A stretch of DNA of 41,581 bases from Chryseobacterium shigense (GTDB lineage Bacteria; Bacteroidota; Bacteroidia; Flavobacteriales; Weeksellaceae): positions 1 through 41,581 of the forward strand of contig NZ_FTNY01000011.1 in assembly GCF_900156575.1 (NCBI RefSeq), in the 5' to 3' direction. The notes beneath the pieces were generated by a model, which did not search any database, was not told where the DNA came from, and saw only the letters and a list, made by a program, of their open reading frames with translations. Of the stretch, positions 25,611 through 34,407 are shown piece after piece. Positions within the stretch are counted from its first letter, which is position 1, and the number at the start of each line of letters is the position of its first letter. A program made the position numbers and the translations under genes.

Positions 25611-27019
25611 TATTGATAAGCTCCTAAAGTAGGGTTGGTGGTTCTGGATACATTGACAATATCAAGAGGTACGGTTCCTGCTACCGTTACATTTCCTTTT
25701 CCTCTGGCCGGAGATGCTGTTTTTACTCTCAAATTCATTTTAGCAGCAAAATAGTTAAGAAATTGAGGGTCTTCATTTTTGATGCTCTGTATTACCCTTA
25801 CATTATTATCAAAAGGGAAGCCTGCTTCAGGTACCCCTGAGTATTTAATTACTGAGTTCTGGATCAGGAATTCAAACTGTTGTCCCGGGGTTTGCTCAAA
25901 ATTAACAGAATTGTCCCGGTCAGAATAAACGATACTATTCCTGATATCAAGACGCTGAAGAGCTCCCTGTTCTGTAGTTCCGGCAGCATTTTTCCACTCA
26001 TTGGCTGCTGTAATTCCGTTTCTGTTCAATGATCCCATTGTTCTGGAGTAGTTGGCAATAGTAGCATGGGTGTAGCTGTGGTTTCCTCCTCTGAAGATTC
26101 CGATACACGATTCCCCGCAATTATTCATGACCAAATTTTTAGCAGTCACGGTAGAACCTACCGCATAAATACCATATTCAAAGAAGGTATGGATAAATGA
26201 ATTGCTGATATTTGCTGTATTCTGTTTCAGGTCTAGTCCTCTGGTTCCTCCGAAAAGTCTGGCAAAATTCATATTTAGATTAGAATTCGCTTCCATACGG
26301 ATGGAGTTCCAGTTTTTAGGAAGAGTATCATGGTCCAGATCATTTCTGTCTCCACGAAGAATGACTTCATCGTTCAACGCTCCATTGATATTTAATGTAG
26401 CGCCTGTTGATACTTTCATACCGCTGTTGGTATGGAAGTAGACTTTGGTTCCCGGTTGGATATCCAGTATTATATTAGGATTGATCGTAAGGTCTCCGTA
26501 AATGATCTTAGCTTTGTTTTTGTTCCATGTAGTATTAGAGGTGATTACATTCGGATTGGTAGGAGTCTGGATGAAGAATTCCGCATCCTGGACAACCGAA
26601 AATAAAGTTACATGCTGCTGTCCTGCTCCGCTGTTGAACATAATTTTGTCTTCGGCAATAGCCTGCGGACCGGTAGCTTCAGGGGCTATTTCAACAAAAA
26701 TATACATGCTGTCTTTCTTTCTTAAAGGCACATCTTTGAAATCGTAGCCTGGTTTTCCGTCTACATTGATCCTATATAATGATGCGCTTCCCTTTTCAAG
26801 ATTGATTCTGGGAATCAAAACATCTTTGTCTTCATTATTATATACTTTTACTACATACGTTTCAGAACGTACCTGATGATAAACAGTGTCACAGAATACC
26901 GTGTCCCTCGAAAAACTTAACTGCTGTGAAGGCGCGTCAAAAGTAATATCGTCTTTATTACATGATACTGCTACAAGAAGCATCCAGAAAGAAAAAGCCA
27001 GTAATAGTTTGAATTTCAT
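25610..27019 (-). CDS. Lipoprotein with right-handed beta-helix domain
   Basis: A 469-residue lipoprotein with lipobox VAVSC (Cys about 20). After an N-terminal beta domain (about 30-150), residues about 170-400 show short regularly spaced strands with N/G turns (PGTKVYFHTNSGMKVSTGAT, LNMNFARLFGG, NMNLRVKTASPARGKG) typical of a parallel beta-helix. No polysaccharide-lyase catalytic set can be assigned, so binding or structural roles are equally possible. It is the first gene of a run with mazG-like and aroA genes and is divergent from rpmE2, with candidate promoters in the 180-base gap. Confidence 0.8.
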   Translation of the reverse strand: MKFKLLLAFSFWMLLVAVSCNKDDITFDAPSQQLSFSRDTVFCDTVYHQVRSETYVVKVYNNEDKDVLIPRINLEKGSASLYRINVDGKPGYDFKDVPLRKKDSMYIFVEIAPEATGPQAIAEDKIMFNSGAGQQHVTLFSVVQDAEFFIQTPTNPNVITSNTTWNKNKAKIIYGDLTINPNIILDIQPGTKVYFHTNSGMKVSTGATLNINGALNDEVILRGDRNDLDHDTLPKNWNSIRMEANSNLNMNFARLFGGTRGLDLKQNTANISNSFIHTFFEYGIYAVGSTVTAKNLVMNNCGESCIGIFRGGNHSYTHATIANYSRTMGSLNRNGITAANEWKNAAGTTEQGALQRLDIRNSIVYSDRDNSVNFEQTPGQQFEFLIQNSVIKYSGVPEAGFPFDNNVRVIQSIKNEDPQFLNYFAAKMNLRVKTASPARGKGNVTVAGTVPLDIVNVSRTTNPTLGAYQ

Positions 27020-27043
27020 CGAAATTAAAGTTTAAATAGATTC

Positions 27044-27078
27044 CAAATTTAACGAAAATACTTTGAATTTCTTATCAA
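27044..27078 (-). promoter_or_regulatory. Candidate promoter of the beta-helix lipoprotein operon
   Basis: On the minus strand TAAATTTG (27051-27044) matches TAnnTTTG 25 bases before the ATG. A TTG lies 24 bases upstream of it (27078-27076), a little farther than the usual spacing. Confidence 0.5.
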
Positions 27079-27100
27079 TAAAAAAAATTGGATACAGTAT

Positions 27101-27130
27101 TTGGATATTTAAAAAAATGTTGTATTTTTG
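27101..27130 (+). promoter_or_regulatory. Strong Bacteroidota-type promoter of rpmE2
   Basis: TTG at 27101-27103 and TATTTTTG at 27123-27130 are separated by 19 bases, matching the -33/-7 consensus. The start codon lies 70 bases downstream. Confidence 0.85.
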
Positions 27131-27200
27131 CAGCCTAAAATTAGCAGAGAAATACCATTACTATTTCGAAAGCAAACTTTAATTTTTTAAAAATTGTATT

Positions 27201-27452
27201 ATGAAAAAAGGAATCCACCCAGAAAATTATAGACTTGTTGTTTTCAAAGATATGAGTAACGACGACGTGTTTCTTTGTAAGTCTACTGCAGAAACAAAAG
27301 ACAGTATTGAATTTGAAGGACAAGAATACCCATTGATCAAAATGGAAATCTCTTCAACTTCTCACCCTTTCTACACTGGTAAAGTGAAACTAGTTGACAC
27401 AGCAGGTAGAGTTGATAAGTTTATGAACAAATACAAAAAATTCACTAAGTAA
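27201..27452 (+). CDS. rpmE2: 50S ribosomal protein L31, type B
   Basis: An 83-residue ribosomal protein. MKKGIHPENYR at the start, the ISSTSHPFYTG block and GRVDKFMNKYKKF at the end are diagnostic for L31 type B. The zinc-binding CxxC pairs of the type A protein are absent, as in the zinc-independent form. It is preceded by a good promoter and followed by a strong terminator, so it is monocistronic. Confidence 0.97.
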   Translation: MKKGIHPENYRLVVFKDMSNDDVFLCKSTAETKDSIEFEGQEYPLIKMEISSTSHPFYTGKVKLVDTAGRVDKFMNKYKKFTK

Positions 27453-27474
27453 TTTTTTGTTACCCAACATACTG

Positions 27475-27506
27475 AAGTCTCCCAATCAATTGGGAGACTT
27501 TTTTTT
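27475..27506 (+). terminator. Intrinsic terminator of rpmE2
   Basis: A perfect 12-bp stem (27475-27486 with 27489-27500), a 2-nt nominal loop, and T through about 27506. Confidence 0.93.
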
Positions 27507-27513
27507 GTTGATA

Positions 27514-27765
27514 GATGTTAGAGATTAGAAGTTAGTTGGGTATGTTTTGTATTTATTTCTATCAATTGAAATTATATTCTTTTCAAACAGAAAGACACAT
27601 ATTTTCACTTGTGCTTTCATGATAAACTAACTTCTGACTTTTAACATCTAATTTCTCCATTCCCGCTATTTTCGTATTTTTGTTCTGAACAGAAATGATC
27701 CTGTCAATTGGTGGTTAACAATAAGACTTCCAAGTTTCAGTCTCTAATGTCTAATCTCTAACTTC
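27514..27765. repeat. Heptamer-periodic opposed-arm intergenic repeat, copy 3
   Basis: Three tracts share a 7-nt unit. On the plus strand 27514-27534 is GATGTTA, GAGATTA, GAAGTTA. In the opposite orientation 27628-27655 is TAACTTC, TGACTTT, TAACATC, TAATTTC, and 27745-27765 is TAATGTC, TAATCTC, TAACTTC. Tracts 1 and 3 can pair over most of their length. The element spans the 265 bases between the rpmE2 terminator and the GlmU-like gene; no coding frame is supported there. Confidence 0.7.
27675..27682 (+). promoter_or_regulatory. Candidate -7 element of the GlmU-like gene
   Basis: TATTTTTG fits TAnnTTTG and lies 90 bases before the ATG, between two tracts of the heptamer repeat. No TTG is found at the expected -33 position, so support is partial. 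Confidence 0.4.
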
Positions 27766-27771
27766 TATACA

Positions 27772-28932
27772 ATGCAATTAGTATTTTCAGATGCCCAGTA
27801 TTGGGAAGATTTTCTTCCCCTTACCTTTACCCGTCCTGTAGCCGCCCTGCGATGCGGAATCCTGACTTTTTCTGAGCGATGGCAAAAGATCCTGGGAAAT
27901 ACCGAAGTTTCTTATTTTACCGAACACTATCTTCAGGATAAATTTAAAACTCCTGAAGACAAGGAAAGTCTTTTTCTGGTTACTAATTTTCTTCCTACAG
28001 AAACCGTAATTCAGCAGATCAAAGATCTTAAACTAGGCGAGGCGCTCGTTTATGAAGATGAACTGGTCGCTGCCAAAATCAATATGAAAGGTTTTTCTCT
28101 GAATCAGATTGAAAAGATGACGGATATTAAAGAAGAGCTGGTCTTTTTTAAAAAGCCGACAGATTTATTTACGTATAATCACCTGGCCATCGATTTTGAT
28201 TTTGCTTTACTTACAGAAGGCAGAACTTCGCAGGAATTATCTTCTACCAATGGATTTTTAGGAGATAAAAAAGATCTGTTTATAGAAGAAGGAGCACACA
28301 TCGAATTTTCTACCATCAATACAAAAACGGGAAAGATTTATATCGGAAAAAATGCTGAGGTGATGGAGGGTTGCAATCTTCGCGGACCGATTTCATTAGG
28401 AGATGATTCTAAATTTAATTTAGGCTCAAAAATTTACGGAGCAACTACAGTGGGACCTCACTGTAAAGTTGGGGGTGAAGTAAATAACATTATCATATTT
28501 GGGTATTCAAGCAAAGGCCATGAGGGGTTTGTCGGAAACTCTGTGATTGGTGAATGGTGTAATTTCGGAGCAGATACCAATTCTTCTAATCTTAAAAATA
28601 ACTACAGCCACGTGAAACTATGGAATTACCGGACGAAAGCTTTTGAAGATACAGGGCTTCAGTTTGCCGGTCTGATCATGGGCGATCATTCCAAAACAGC
28701 GATCAATACCCAATTGAATACCGGAACTGTAATTGGCGTTGCTTCCAATATATTTAAACCTGGTTTTCCACCCAACCTCGTAGAAAACTTTTCTTGGGGT
28801 GGAGGTAAAGATGATGAAAGATTTAAATTGGACAAAGCCTACGAGGTAGCCGAAAGGGCAATGGCGAGAAGAAAAATACCTTTAACCGATGAAGACAAGT
28901 CTATCATGAAACATATTTTTGATACTTATTAA
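27772..28932 (+). CDS. GlmU-like putative sugar-nucleotidyltransferase/acyltransferase
   Basis: A 386-residue protein of the GlmU-related family found in Bacteroidota. The N-terminal part (about 1-180) begins MQLVFSDAQYWEDFLPLTFTRPVAALRCG, a reduced nucleotidyltransferase-like domain lacking the usual LAAGxGxRM loop. The C-terminal part (about 185-370) is a left-handed beta-helix of hexapeptide repeats (GKIYIGKNAEVMEGCNLRGP, LNTGTVIGVASNIFKPG). Its likely role is sugar-nucleotide or cell-wall precursor metabolism, but the substrate is not known. Strong terminators stand on both sides, so it is probably transcribed alone. Confidence 0.85.
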   Translation: MQLVFSDAQYWEDFLPLTFTRPVAALRCGILTFSERWQKILGNTEVSYFTEHYLQDKFKTPEDKESLFLVTNFLPTETVIQQIKDLKLGEALVYEDELVAAKINMKGFSLNQIEKMTDIKEELVFFKKPTDLFTYNHLAIDFDFALLTEGRTSQELSSTNGFLGDKKDLFIEEGAHIEFSTINTKTGKIYIGKNAEVMEGCNLRGPISLGDDSKFNLGSKIYGATTVGPHCKVGGEVNNIIIFGYSSKGHEGFVGNSVIGEWCNFGADTNSSNLKNNYSHVKLWNYRTKAFEDTGLQFAGLIMGDHSKTAINTQLNTGTVIGVASNIFKPGFPPNLVENFSWGGGKDDERFKLDKAYEVAERAMARRKIPLTDEDKSIMKHIFDTY

Positions 28933-28936
28933 TAGT

Positions 28937-28961
28937 AAAAGCCTCCATTTCGGAGGCTTTT
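28937..28961 (+). terminator. Intrinsic terminator of the GlmU-like gene
   Basis: A perfect 10-bp stem (28937-28946 with 28952-28961) with a 5-nt loop; the right arm ends in four T. It begins five bases after the stop codon. Confidence 0.85.
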
Positions 28962-29377
28962 ATGTTATCAGATACAGATGATGTGAAAACTTATTTATTG
29001 TTCCATATAGATAATAGAGATTTTCACGGGCAATTATGGGTTACTATTCATGTTTAGCTCCATTAAATCTAAAAAAAATGTGCTACCTGTGAAATCCGTG
29101 GGATGGCAAAGAATATCCTTTCAGTTGATCTTAAAGGTTTAATCTATTTGAGAATTCTCAAATTTATTTGAATGAAAATTGGTGAAAACATTAAGATTTT
29201 GAAATTATCTTTCTAAAAAGAAAAAAAATAGGTATTTTTATAAAAATCATTGAAACGCTTTTGTAGAAGGGTTTTATGAGTATGCGGAAGATAGGTAATG
29301 CAGGAAATATCAATTTTTTTAAAGTATCATGTAATAGAATTAAGATTTTAATTGTCTTACTAATAGAAACAAAACTC
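28962..29377. other. Intergenic region upstream of the ECF sigma gene
   Basis: No gene is supported. A plus-strand frame open from 29276 leads into the sigma factor but encodes 34 residues unlike the family. The stretch around 29080-29112 (CTACCTGTGAAATCCGTGGG) looks like a dispersed intergenic sequence often seen in this group, from memory. TGAAACGCTTTTG at about 29250 may be part of an ECF-type promoter; this is weak. Confidence 0.4.
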
Positions 29378-29887
29378 ATGACCCAAGAAACTTTCAAGAA
29401 TACGGTGTTTATTCTCAAAGACGAGATGTATCGTTTTGCGAAAAGATTTGTGATGAGCAGTGATGAAGCGGAGGATGTGGTGCAGGACCTGATGATAAAA
29501 TTCTGGCAGAAGAGGGAGGAGCTGGAGAAGTTTGGAAATTTAAAATCCTATGCTTTGAAGTCTGTCCGGAACGAATGCCTGAACCGCCTCAAGCACCACG
29601 ATGTAAAGTTGGGATTTGCAGATTTGCAGCTTCACCGCTCAGAATTATACAGCATGGATATCAATAATCTGAAGGAGTATATTATAGGATTTATCAACCA
29701 GCTCCCGGAAAAACAGAAAATGGTGATCCATCTGAAGGATGTAGAAGAATATGAAGTCTCCGAAATCTCCGAAATGCTGGACATGGAAGAAAACGCAGTA
29801 AGAGTAAATCTGATGCGGGCGAGACAAAAAGTAAAAGAACAAATATCACAACTGATGAGCTATGAACAAAGATCAATTTCAGAATAA
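29378..29887 (+). CDS. ECF-family RNA polymerase sigma factor
   Basis: A 169-residue sigma-70 family protein. The start at 29378 (MTQETFKNTVF) is chosen because region 2 begins directly after it. Region 2 shows DEAEDVVQDLMIKFWQKREE and LKSYALKSVRNECLNRL. Region 4 shows LPEKQKMVIHLKDVEEYEVS and SEMLDMEENAVRVNLMRARQ, the ECF helix-turn-helix. Its last 26 bases overlap the next gene, a membrane protein that is probably its anti-sigma factor. It likely controls the following DUF4252 genes and itself in response to an envelope signal; this is inferred from synteny. Confidence 0.93.
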   Translation: MTQETFKNTVFILKDEMYRFAKRFVMSSDEAEDVVQDLMIKFWQKREELEKFGNLKSYALKSVRNECLNRLKHHDVKLGFADLQLHRSELYSMDINNLKEYIIGFINQLPEKQKMVIHLKDVEEYEVSEISEMLDMEENAVRVNLMRARQKVKEQISQLMSYEQRSISE

Positions 29888-30533
29888 ATACGACGAAATC
29901 TTCCAGGAGATCAAGGAAGAAAAAATGGACTGGAGTTTTGAAGATTTTCTTCAGAAAGCAGAAGCGGAAACTGCAGACTCTGGAACGAGTGAAGCACCCA
30001 TTATCCCAATCCAGAAGAATAAACCTTCTTTCCCGAAATGGTTTTGGATGGCAGCGGGTCTGGTCCTGCTTTTCAGTGTTGGATTCTTCTTTAATGATTA
30101 CACTACAGGGGTTACTGAAAAAGAACAATTCGTGAAAAATGAGGTTTTAAAACAGAAATCCAAATTTATAGAAGAGAATAATGACCACCAGGAACAGGTT
30201 GCATTAAATCATACTGATTCTATTTCCGGGGCCAAGAAGGATTCTGTATTTCAGGAAAATTCAGTGGCAGAAAAAGACGTCATGGATGAAATTCTACCGA
30301 AAAGAGGGAGGCTGAAAAAAGAAATGAAGCCGAGATTCGTCAATAATTCCTCTCTTAATAACAAAGATGCAAAAGATTCTACAGGCTATAAGAATTCATA
30401 TGTGATTGTAAATGGCAAAAGGATCGATAATGTAGAAGAAGCCATTAATGTGACTAAGTATTCATTCCAGATATTTGCAAATAACGTAAGTGAAAAATTA
30501 GCTCAGCCTACAGTGGTAGATGACGATTATTAA
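29862..30533 (+). CDS. Single-span membrane protein, probable anti-sigma factor
   Basis: A 223-residue protein with a short cytoplasmic N-terminus (MNKDQFQNKYDEIFQEIKEE; WSFEDFLQKAE), one membrane span (about 59-77, WFWMAAGLVLLFSVGFFF) and a Lys/Glu/Asn-rich periplasmic tail. The layout and position, overlapping the end of an ECF sigma gene by 26 bases, are those of anti-sigma factors. No zinc HxxxCxxC motif is present, so it would be of an unclassified type. The C-terminal stretch SYVIVNGKRIDNVEEAINVT could be a sensor or interaction motif. The role is inferred. Confidence 0.7.
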   Translation: MNKDQFQNKYDEIFQEIKEEKMDWSFEDFLQKAEAETADSGTSEAPIIPIQKNKPSFPKWFWMAAGLVLLFSVGFFFNDYTTGVTEKEQFVKNEVLKQKSKFIEENNDHQEQVALNHTDSISGAKKDSVFQENSVAEKDVMDEILPKRGRLKKEMKPRFVNNSSLNNKDAKDSTGYKNSYVIVNGKRIDNVEEAINVTKYSFQIFANNVSEKLAQPTVVDDDY

Positions 30534-30600
30534 TAAAAAAAACAGATGATGCACCTGATCAGGCAAAAGTAATCAGCTCTAAAAAAATAAAAATTGACTC

Positions 30601-31881
30601 ATGAAAAAAATATTCATAATATTCGCACTTGCTTTTTCCCATTTTTTTATGGTGTCCGGGCAAAGCGATAAGTTCGACAGACTTTTTGAGAAATATCAGG
30701 AAGTGGAGGGAGTAACCTCTATTAAAATTGCTAAACCTATGTTCAGCATGCTCAGCAGTCTTAATATTGACGATTCGCAGCTGGATCAGATCAAGCCGCT
30801 ATTGTCTAAAATAAACGGATTAAAAATTCTGATCACCGAAAATCCGGAGAAAGCGAATACGAAAGAAGGAATTCAGGTCCAGACTCATCTTTCACAGCTT
30901 AACAAAGATGTGGCATCCTATTTAAAAACACTGAATTATAGTGAGATCATGTCCGTTAATAATTCCGGAGCAAAGATTAAATTTCTTTCCGCGGAAGCAA
31001 AAGACGGGATCCTGGATGACCTGCTGTTAAGCATTGATGGAGGAAAAGGAGAGAATATTCTCGTCATGCTGGATGGAAAACTGTCGATGGATGATGTGAA
31101 CAAGATCATCAATTCCAGCGAAACAAAAACCAATTCTGTAACCCATACAAGAACTAGCTTTACCTCCGAGAGTAATTCTTCGTACCTGAACGGAGAGGCC
31201 AGAAATGTAGGCGAGTTTTCAGGAATTAGTGTAAGCACCGGCGTGAATGTAGTTTTTAAACAGGAAAGTCCTACCAATGTGAAGGTCATTGCAGATGCTG
31301 ATAAACTTCAGTACGTGATTACAAAGGTGGAAAACGGAGTTTTGAAAGTATATATAGATAATAAAGGGCAAAAAAATCTGAGATTTAAAAACTTAAGTGT
31401 TAATATTTCTTCGCCAAGAATGGATAATATCAAAGCCTCGTCAGGAGCTAACTTCAGTGTGGTAAATTCTATAAAAGAAAACAGCTTGAATATTGATGCT
31501 TCTTCCGGAGCGAATGTTAAGGGAGATTTTAAAATCACCAACGCAGTGGAAATCGCGGCTTCTTCAGGTTCAAATATCAGAGTAGGAGTTACAGCGACAT
31601 CTGTTATGGTAAAGGCTTCCAGCGGATCCAATGCGGCCATTGAAGGAAAAGCTAATTCAGGAATAATAGACATCAGCAGCGGCGCTTTGTGTAAAGCAGA
31701 CGAACTAAAACTGGATAATCTTGAAGCGGAGGCTACCTCCGGAGGAAATCTTTCTGTGAATGTTTCCAGCAGACTTAAGGTAAGGGCTTCTTCAGGAGGA
31801 TTGGTAAAATATAAAGGAAGACCAGAAATAGAAGCTAATATCAGCAAAACATCAGGAGGAACTCTGAAACCTATAGATTAA
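30601..31881 (+). CDS. Secreted DUF4252 plus GIN-domain (DUF2807) protein
   Basis: A 426-residue exported protein with signal peptide ending MVSGQ. Residues about 22-165 form a DUF4252 domain (KFDRLFEKYQEVEGVTSIKI). Residues about 200-420 are a GIN/DUF2807 domain (FSGISVSTGVNVVFKQ), a beta-helix with recurring turns ASSGAN, ASSGSN, SSGA, TSGGN, ASSGG about every 20 residues. GIN domains were once described as adhesin heads; their function is unsettled. The DUF4252 half matches the next gene, so the pair arose by duplication or fusion. Part of the sigma-factor operon. Confidence 0.88.
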   Translation: MKKIFIIFALAFSHFFMVSGQSDKFDRLFEKYQEVEGVTSIKIAKPMFSMLSSLNIDDSQLDQIKPLLSKINGLKILITENPEKANTKEGIQVQTHLSQLNKDVASYLKTLNYSEIMSVNNSGAKIKFLSAEAKDGILDDLLLSIDGGKGENILVMLDGKLSMDDVNKIINSSETKTNSVTHTRTSFTSESNSSYLNGEARNVGEFSGISVSTGVNVVFKQESPTNVKVIADADKLQYVITKVENGVLKVYIDNKGQKNLRFKNLSVNISSPRMDNIKASSGANFSVVNSIKENSLNIDASSGANVKGDFKITNAVEIAASSGSNIRVGVTATSVMVKASSGSNAAIEGKANSGIIDISSGALCKADELKLDNLEAEATSGGNLSVNVSSRLKVRASSGGLVKYKGRPEIEANISKTSGGTLKPID

Positions 31882-31894
31882 AAAATTGACAGCC

Positions 31895-32395
31895 ATGAAA
31901 ACTTTAATAAATTTTTTTATAGGAATTTTAGCAGTGCTTATGCTACAGTCGTGCATTGTTTCAGGAAGACCGAATATCGATTTCTTTAAACAGTCCGGAC
32001 ACCATTATAAAGAAGCAAAATTTGCAAGTTTCAATGTCCCTGTATTTCTGGCAAAACCTTTTATTAAAAAGGCATTGAGAGAAGATGGTGAAAGTGAGGA
32101 AGTCATTGCGCTGATCAAGAAAATCTCAAAGATCAAAGTAATGACGGTAGATAACGGGAGCAAAGCCATGCTGAATGATTATTCCAAATATTTAAACAAT
32201 AATGATTTTGAAGACTGGGCAACCATCAGACATGACGGAGAAAATGTCAATGTAAGAGTAAAACAGAACGGAGAAACCATCAAGAATATGATGATCACCG
32301 TAAATTCAGATAAAGAATTGGTTTTCGTTGATGTGAGAGGAAATTTTACAGCAGATGATATTTCAAAGGTAATCAACGCGGCTACGGATAAGTAA
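31895..32395 (+). CDS. DUF4252 lipoprotein
   Basis: About 166 residues from the ATG at 31895. An in-frame TTG at 31886 is less likely because it only adds three residues before a normal signal sequence. Lipobox MLQSC (Cys about 20). The rest is a DUF4252 domain (KFASFNVPVFLAKPF, VIALIKKISKIKVMTVDNGS, ADDISKVINAATDK). It is the last gene of the sigma/anti-sigma/DUF4252 run and is followed by a terminator. The function is unknown; a surface or periplasmic role under control of the sigma factor is inferred. Confidence 0.88.
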   Translation: MKTLINFFIGILAVLMLQSCIVSGRPNIDFFKQSGHHYKEAKFASFNVPVFLAKPFIKKALREDGESEEVIALIKKISKIKVMTVDNGSKAMLNDYSKYLNNNDFEDWATIRHDGENVNVRVKQNGETIKNMMITVNSDKELVFVDVRGNFTADDISKVINAATDK

Positions 32396-32471
32396 TTTCC
32401 ATTGCGATTCAAAGTAGCCTGAAAGATATATCAAGTAGTTTCATACTACACTAATTATTTTGTACAGAAAG

Positions 32472-32496
32472 ACCGTTCTTTATAAGAGCGGTTTTT
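32472..32496 (+). terminator. Intrinsic terminator of the sigma/DUF4252 operon
   Basis: A 9-bp stem (32472-32480 with 32484-32492, one G-U pair) and T to 32496. Confidence 0.85.
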
Positions 32497-32568
32497 CGAT
32501 TTAAGTTATTGATTATTAATTTTTATTTAAACTATTGAAAAGGATTTTCATATCTCGCTGAAATAACC

Positions 32569-32576
32569 TAATTTTG
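32569..32576 (+). promoter_or_regulatory. Candidate -7 promoter element of guaB
   Basis: TAATTTTG matches TAnnTTTG, 14 bases before the ATG, giving a very short leader. No TTG is found at ~19 bases upstream; the nearest is 31 bases away. Confidence 0.55.
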
Positions 32577-32590
32577 CAAAGAAAGTAAAG

Positions 32591-34051
32591 ATGTCTATTC
32601 ATAACAAAATTGTAGAGACAGCCATCACTTTCGATGACGTTCTTCTAGTCCCTTCTTATTCAGAAGTTTTACCTAATCAGGTATCATTAAAATCAAGACT
32701 TACCGACAAAATCACGCTGAATGTTCCGATAGTTTCTGCTGCGATGGACACAGTTACTGAAGGAGATCTGGCTATTGCTTTGGCAAGAGTGGGTGGTCTA
32801 GGTTTCATCCACAAAAACATGACGATTGCTGAGCAAGCTGCACAGGTTAACCGTGTAAAACGTTCCGAAAACGGAATGATCTCTGATCCCGTTACCCTTT
32901 CAAAAGATCATACTTTAGCTGAAGCTAAGGAAACAATGGCCAAATATAAAATTTCCGGTCTTCCTGTAGTAGATGCTGATAATGTACTGATCGGGATCAT
33001 TACCAACAGAGATGTAAAATATCAGGAAAACCTTGAGATGAAGGTTGAAGAGATCATGACGAAAGAAAATCTGATCACTTCTGATAAAAATACAAACCTT
33101 GAGAAAGCAAAGGAAATTCTTCTTAAAAGCAGAGTTGAAAAACTTCCGATCGTAGATCAGGATAACAAACTGGTAGGATTAATTACGATTAAAGATATTG
33201 ACAATCAACTGGAATATCCGAATTCGAATAAAGATCACAAAGGGCGTCTTATTGTAGGAGCCGGAGTAGGAGTGGGAGAAGACACGATGGATAGAATCGC
33301 AGCGCTGGTGAATGCTGGTGTTGATATTGTAGCTATTGATTCTGCTCACGGTCACTCTAAAGGTGTTCTAGATAAAATTTCAGAAATCAGAAGAACGTAT
33401 CCCGATCTGGATATCGTAGGAGGAAATATTGTAACGGCAGAAGCGGCAAAAGATCTTATTGAAGCGGGTGCTAATGTTCTTAAAGTAGGGGTTGGACCAG
33501 GTTCCATCTGTACAACAAGAGTTGTTGCAGGAGTAGGTGTTCCTCAGTTATCTGCTATTTATAATGTGTATGAATATGCAGCATCCAAGAACGTAACCGT
33601 GATCGCTGACGGAGGAATCAAACTTTCCGGAGATATCGTAAAAGCTATTGCAAGTGGAGCAGGAGCAGTAATGCTGGGCTCTCTTTTAGCCGGAACAGAT
33701 GAGGCTCCGGGAGAAGAAATTATTTTCCAGGGGAGAAAATTCAAGTCTTATCAGGGAATGGGAAGTCTTTCCGCCATGAAAAGAGGAGGAAAAGAAAGAT
33801 ATTTCCAAAGTGAGGCTAAAAAATTCGTTCCCGAAGGAATTGAAGGAAGAGTACCACACAAAGGAAAACTGGAAGATGTGATTTTCCAGCTTACCGGAGG
33901 ATTAAGAGCAGGGATGGGATACTGTGGCGCTAAAGATATTGAAGCGTTACAGAAAGACACCAAAATGGTTATGATTACCGGAAGTGGTTTGAAAGAATCT
34001 CATCCGCATGATGTAATTATTACTCAGGAAGCTCCGAATTATTCTTTTTAG
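32591..34051 (+). CDS. guaB: Inosine-5'-monophosphate dehydrogenase
   Basis: A 486-residue cytoplasmic enzyme oxidising IMP to XMP with NAD, the committed step of GMP synthesis. The N-terminus TFDDVLLVP and SAAMDTVTE are typical. Two CBS domains are inserted at about 95-210. The catalytic loop is GVGPGSICTTRVVAGVGVPQ with the active-site Cys, followed by ADGGI, the flap around YFQSEAKKFVPEGIEG and the C-terminal IMPDH stretch LRAGMGYCGA. The length is standard. It is a single gene between its own promoter and terminator. Confidence 0.98.
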   Translation: MSIHNKIVETAITFDDVLLVPSYSEVLPNQVSLKSRLTDKITLNVPIVSAAMDTVTEGDLAIALARVGGLGFIHKNMTIAEQAAQVNRVKRSENGMISDPVTLSKDHTLAEAKETMAKYKISGLPVVDADNVLIGIITNRDVKYQENLEMKVEEIMTKENLITSDKNTNLEKAKEILLKSRVEKLPIVDQDNKLVGLITIKDIDNQLEYPNSNKDHKGRLIVGAGVGVGEDTMDRIAALVNAGVDIVAIDSAHGHSKGVLDKISEIRRTYPDLDIVGGNIVTAEAAKDLIEAGANVLKVGVGPGSICTTRVVAGVGVPQLSAIYNVYEYAASKNVTVIADGGIKLSGDIVKAIASGAGAVMLGSLLAGTDEAPGEEIIFQGRKFKSYQGMGSLSAMKRGGKERYFQSEAKKFVPEGIEGRVPHKGKLEDVIFQLTGGLRAGMGYCGAKDIEALQKDTKMVMITGSGLKESHPHDVIITQEAPNYSF

Positions 34052-34068
34052 AATTTTAAGCTAAATAT

Positions 34069-34105
34069 AAAAATAGGCTGCGCAGATTTTGTGCAGCCTA
34101 TTTTT
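34069..34105 (+). terminator. Intrinsic terminator of guaB
   Basis: A 13-bp stem (34069-34081 with 34093-34105), extended by two further pairs, whose right arm ends in five T. Confidence 0.92.
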
Positions 34106-34407
34106 ATGATAAGACCATAAGATATTTAAACTAACTGTAAATTTTTAATCTGTAATTGATGTGCAGTCGTGTAATTCTCACTTTCTATTTTGTTGTAGAA
34201 TTTTATTCTGTTTTGTTTTAATTTTAATTAATTTTTTATTATTTAAGTATTGTGTTTTTTAATCGAAATATTATCTTTTTATTAAAAAACCTTTAAATAT
34301 TTGTAACAAAATCTATTTTTTTCTACTAATGTGTAATATATTTATGATTACTTTTTTTAGAGTAATAATAAAGCATTAATAAAATCTATAATTTAAATCG
34401 TAAAAGT
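34106..34407. other. A+T-rich leader region before the metalloprotease gene
   Basis: About 300 bases with no supported gene, no repeat of the heptamer type and no clear TAnnTTTG promoter. The high A+T content and long T runs suggest a promoter region for the secreted protease. Confidence 0.4.
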
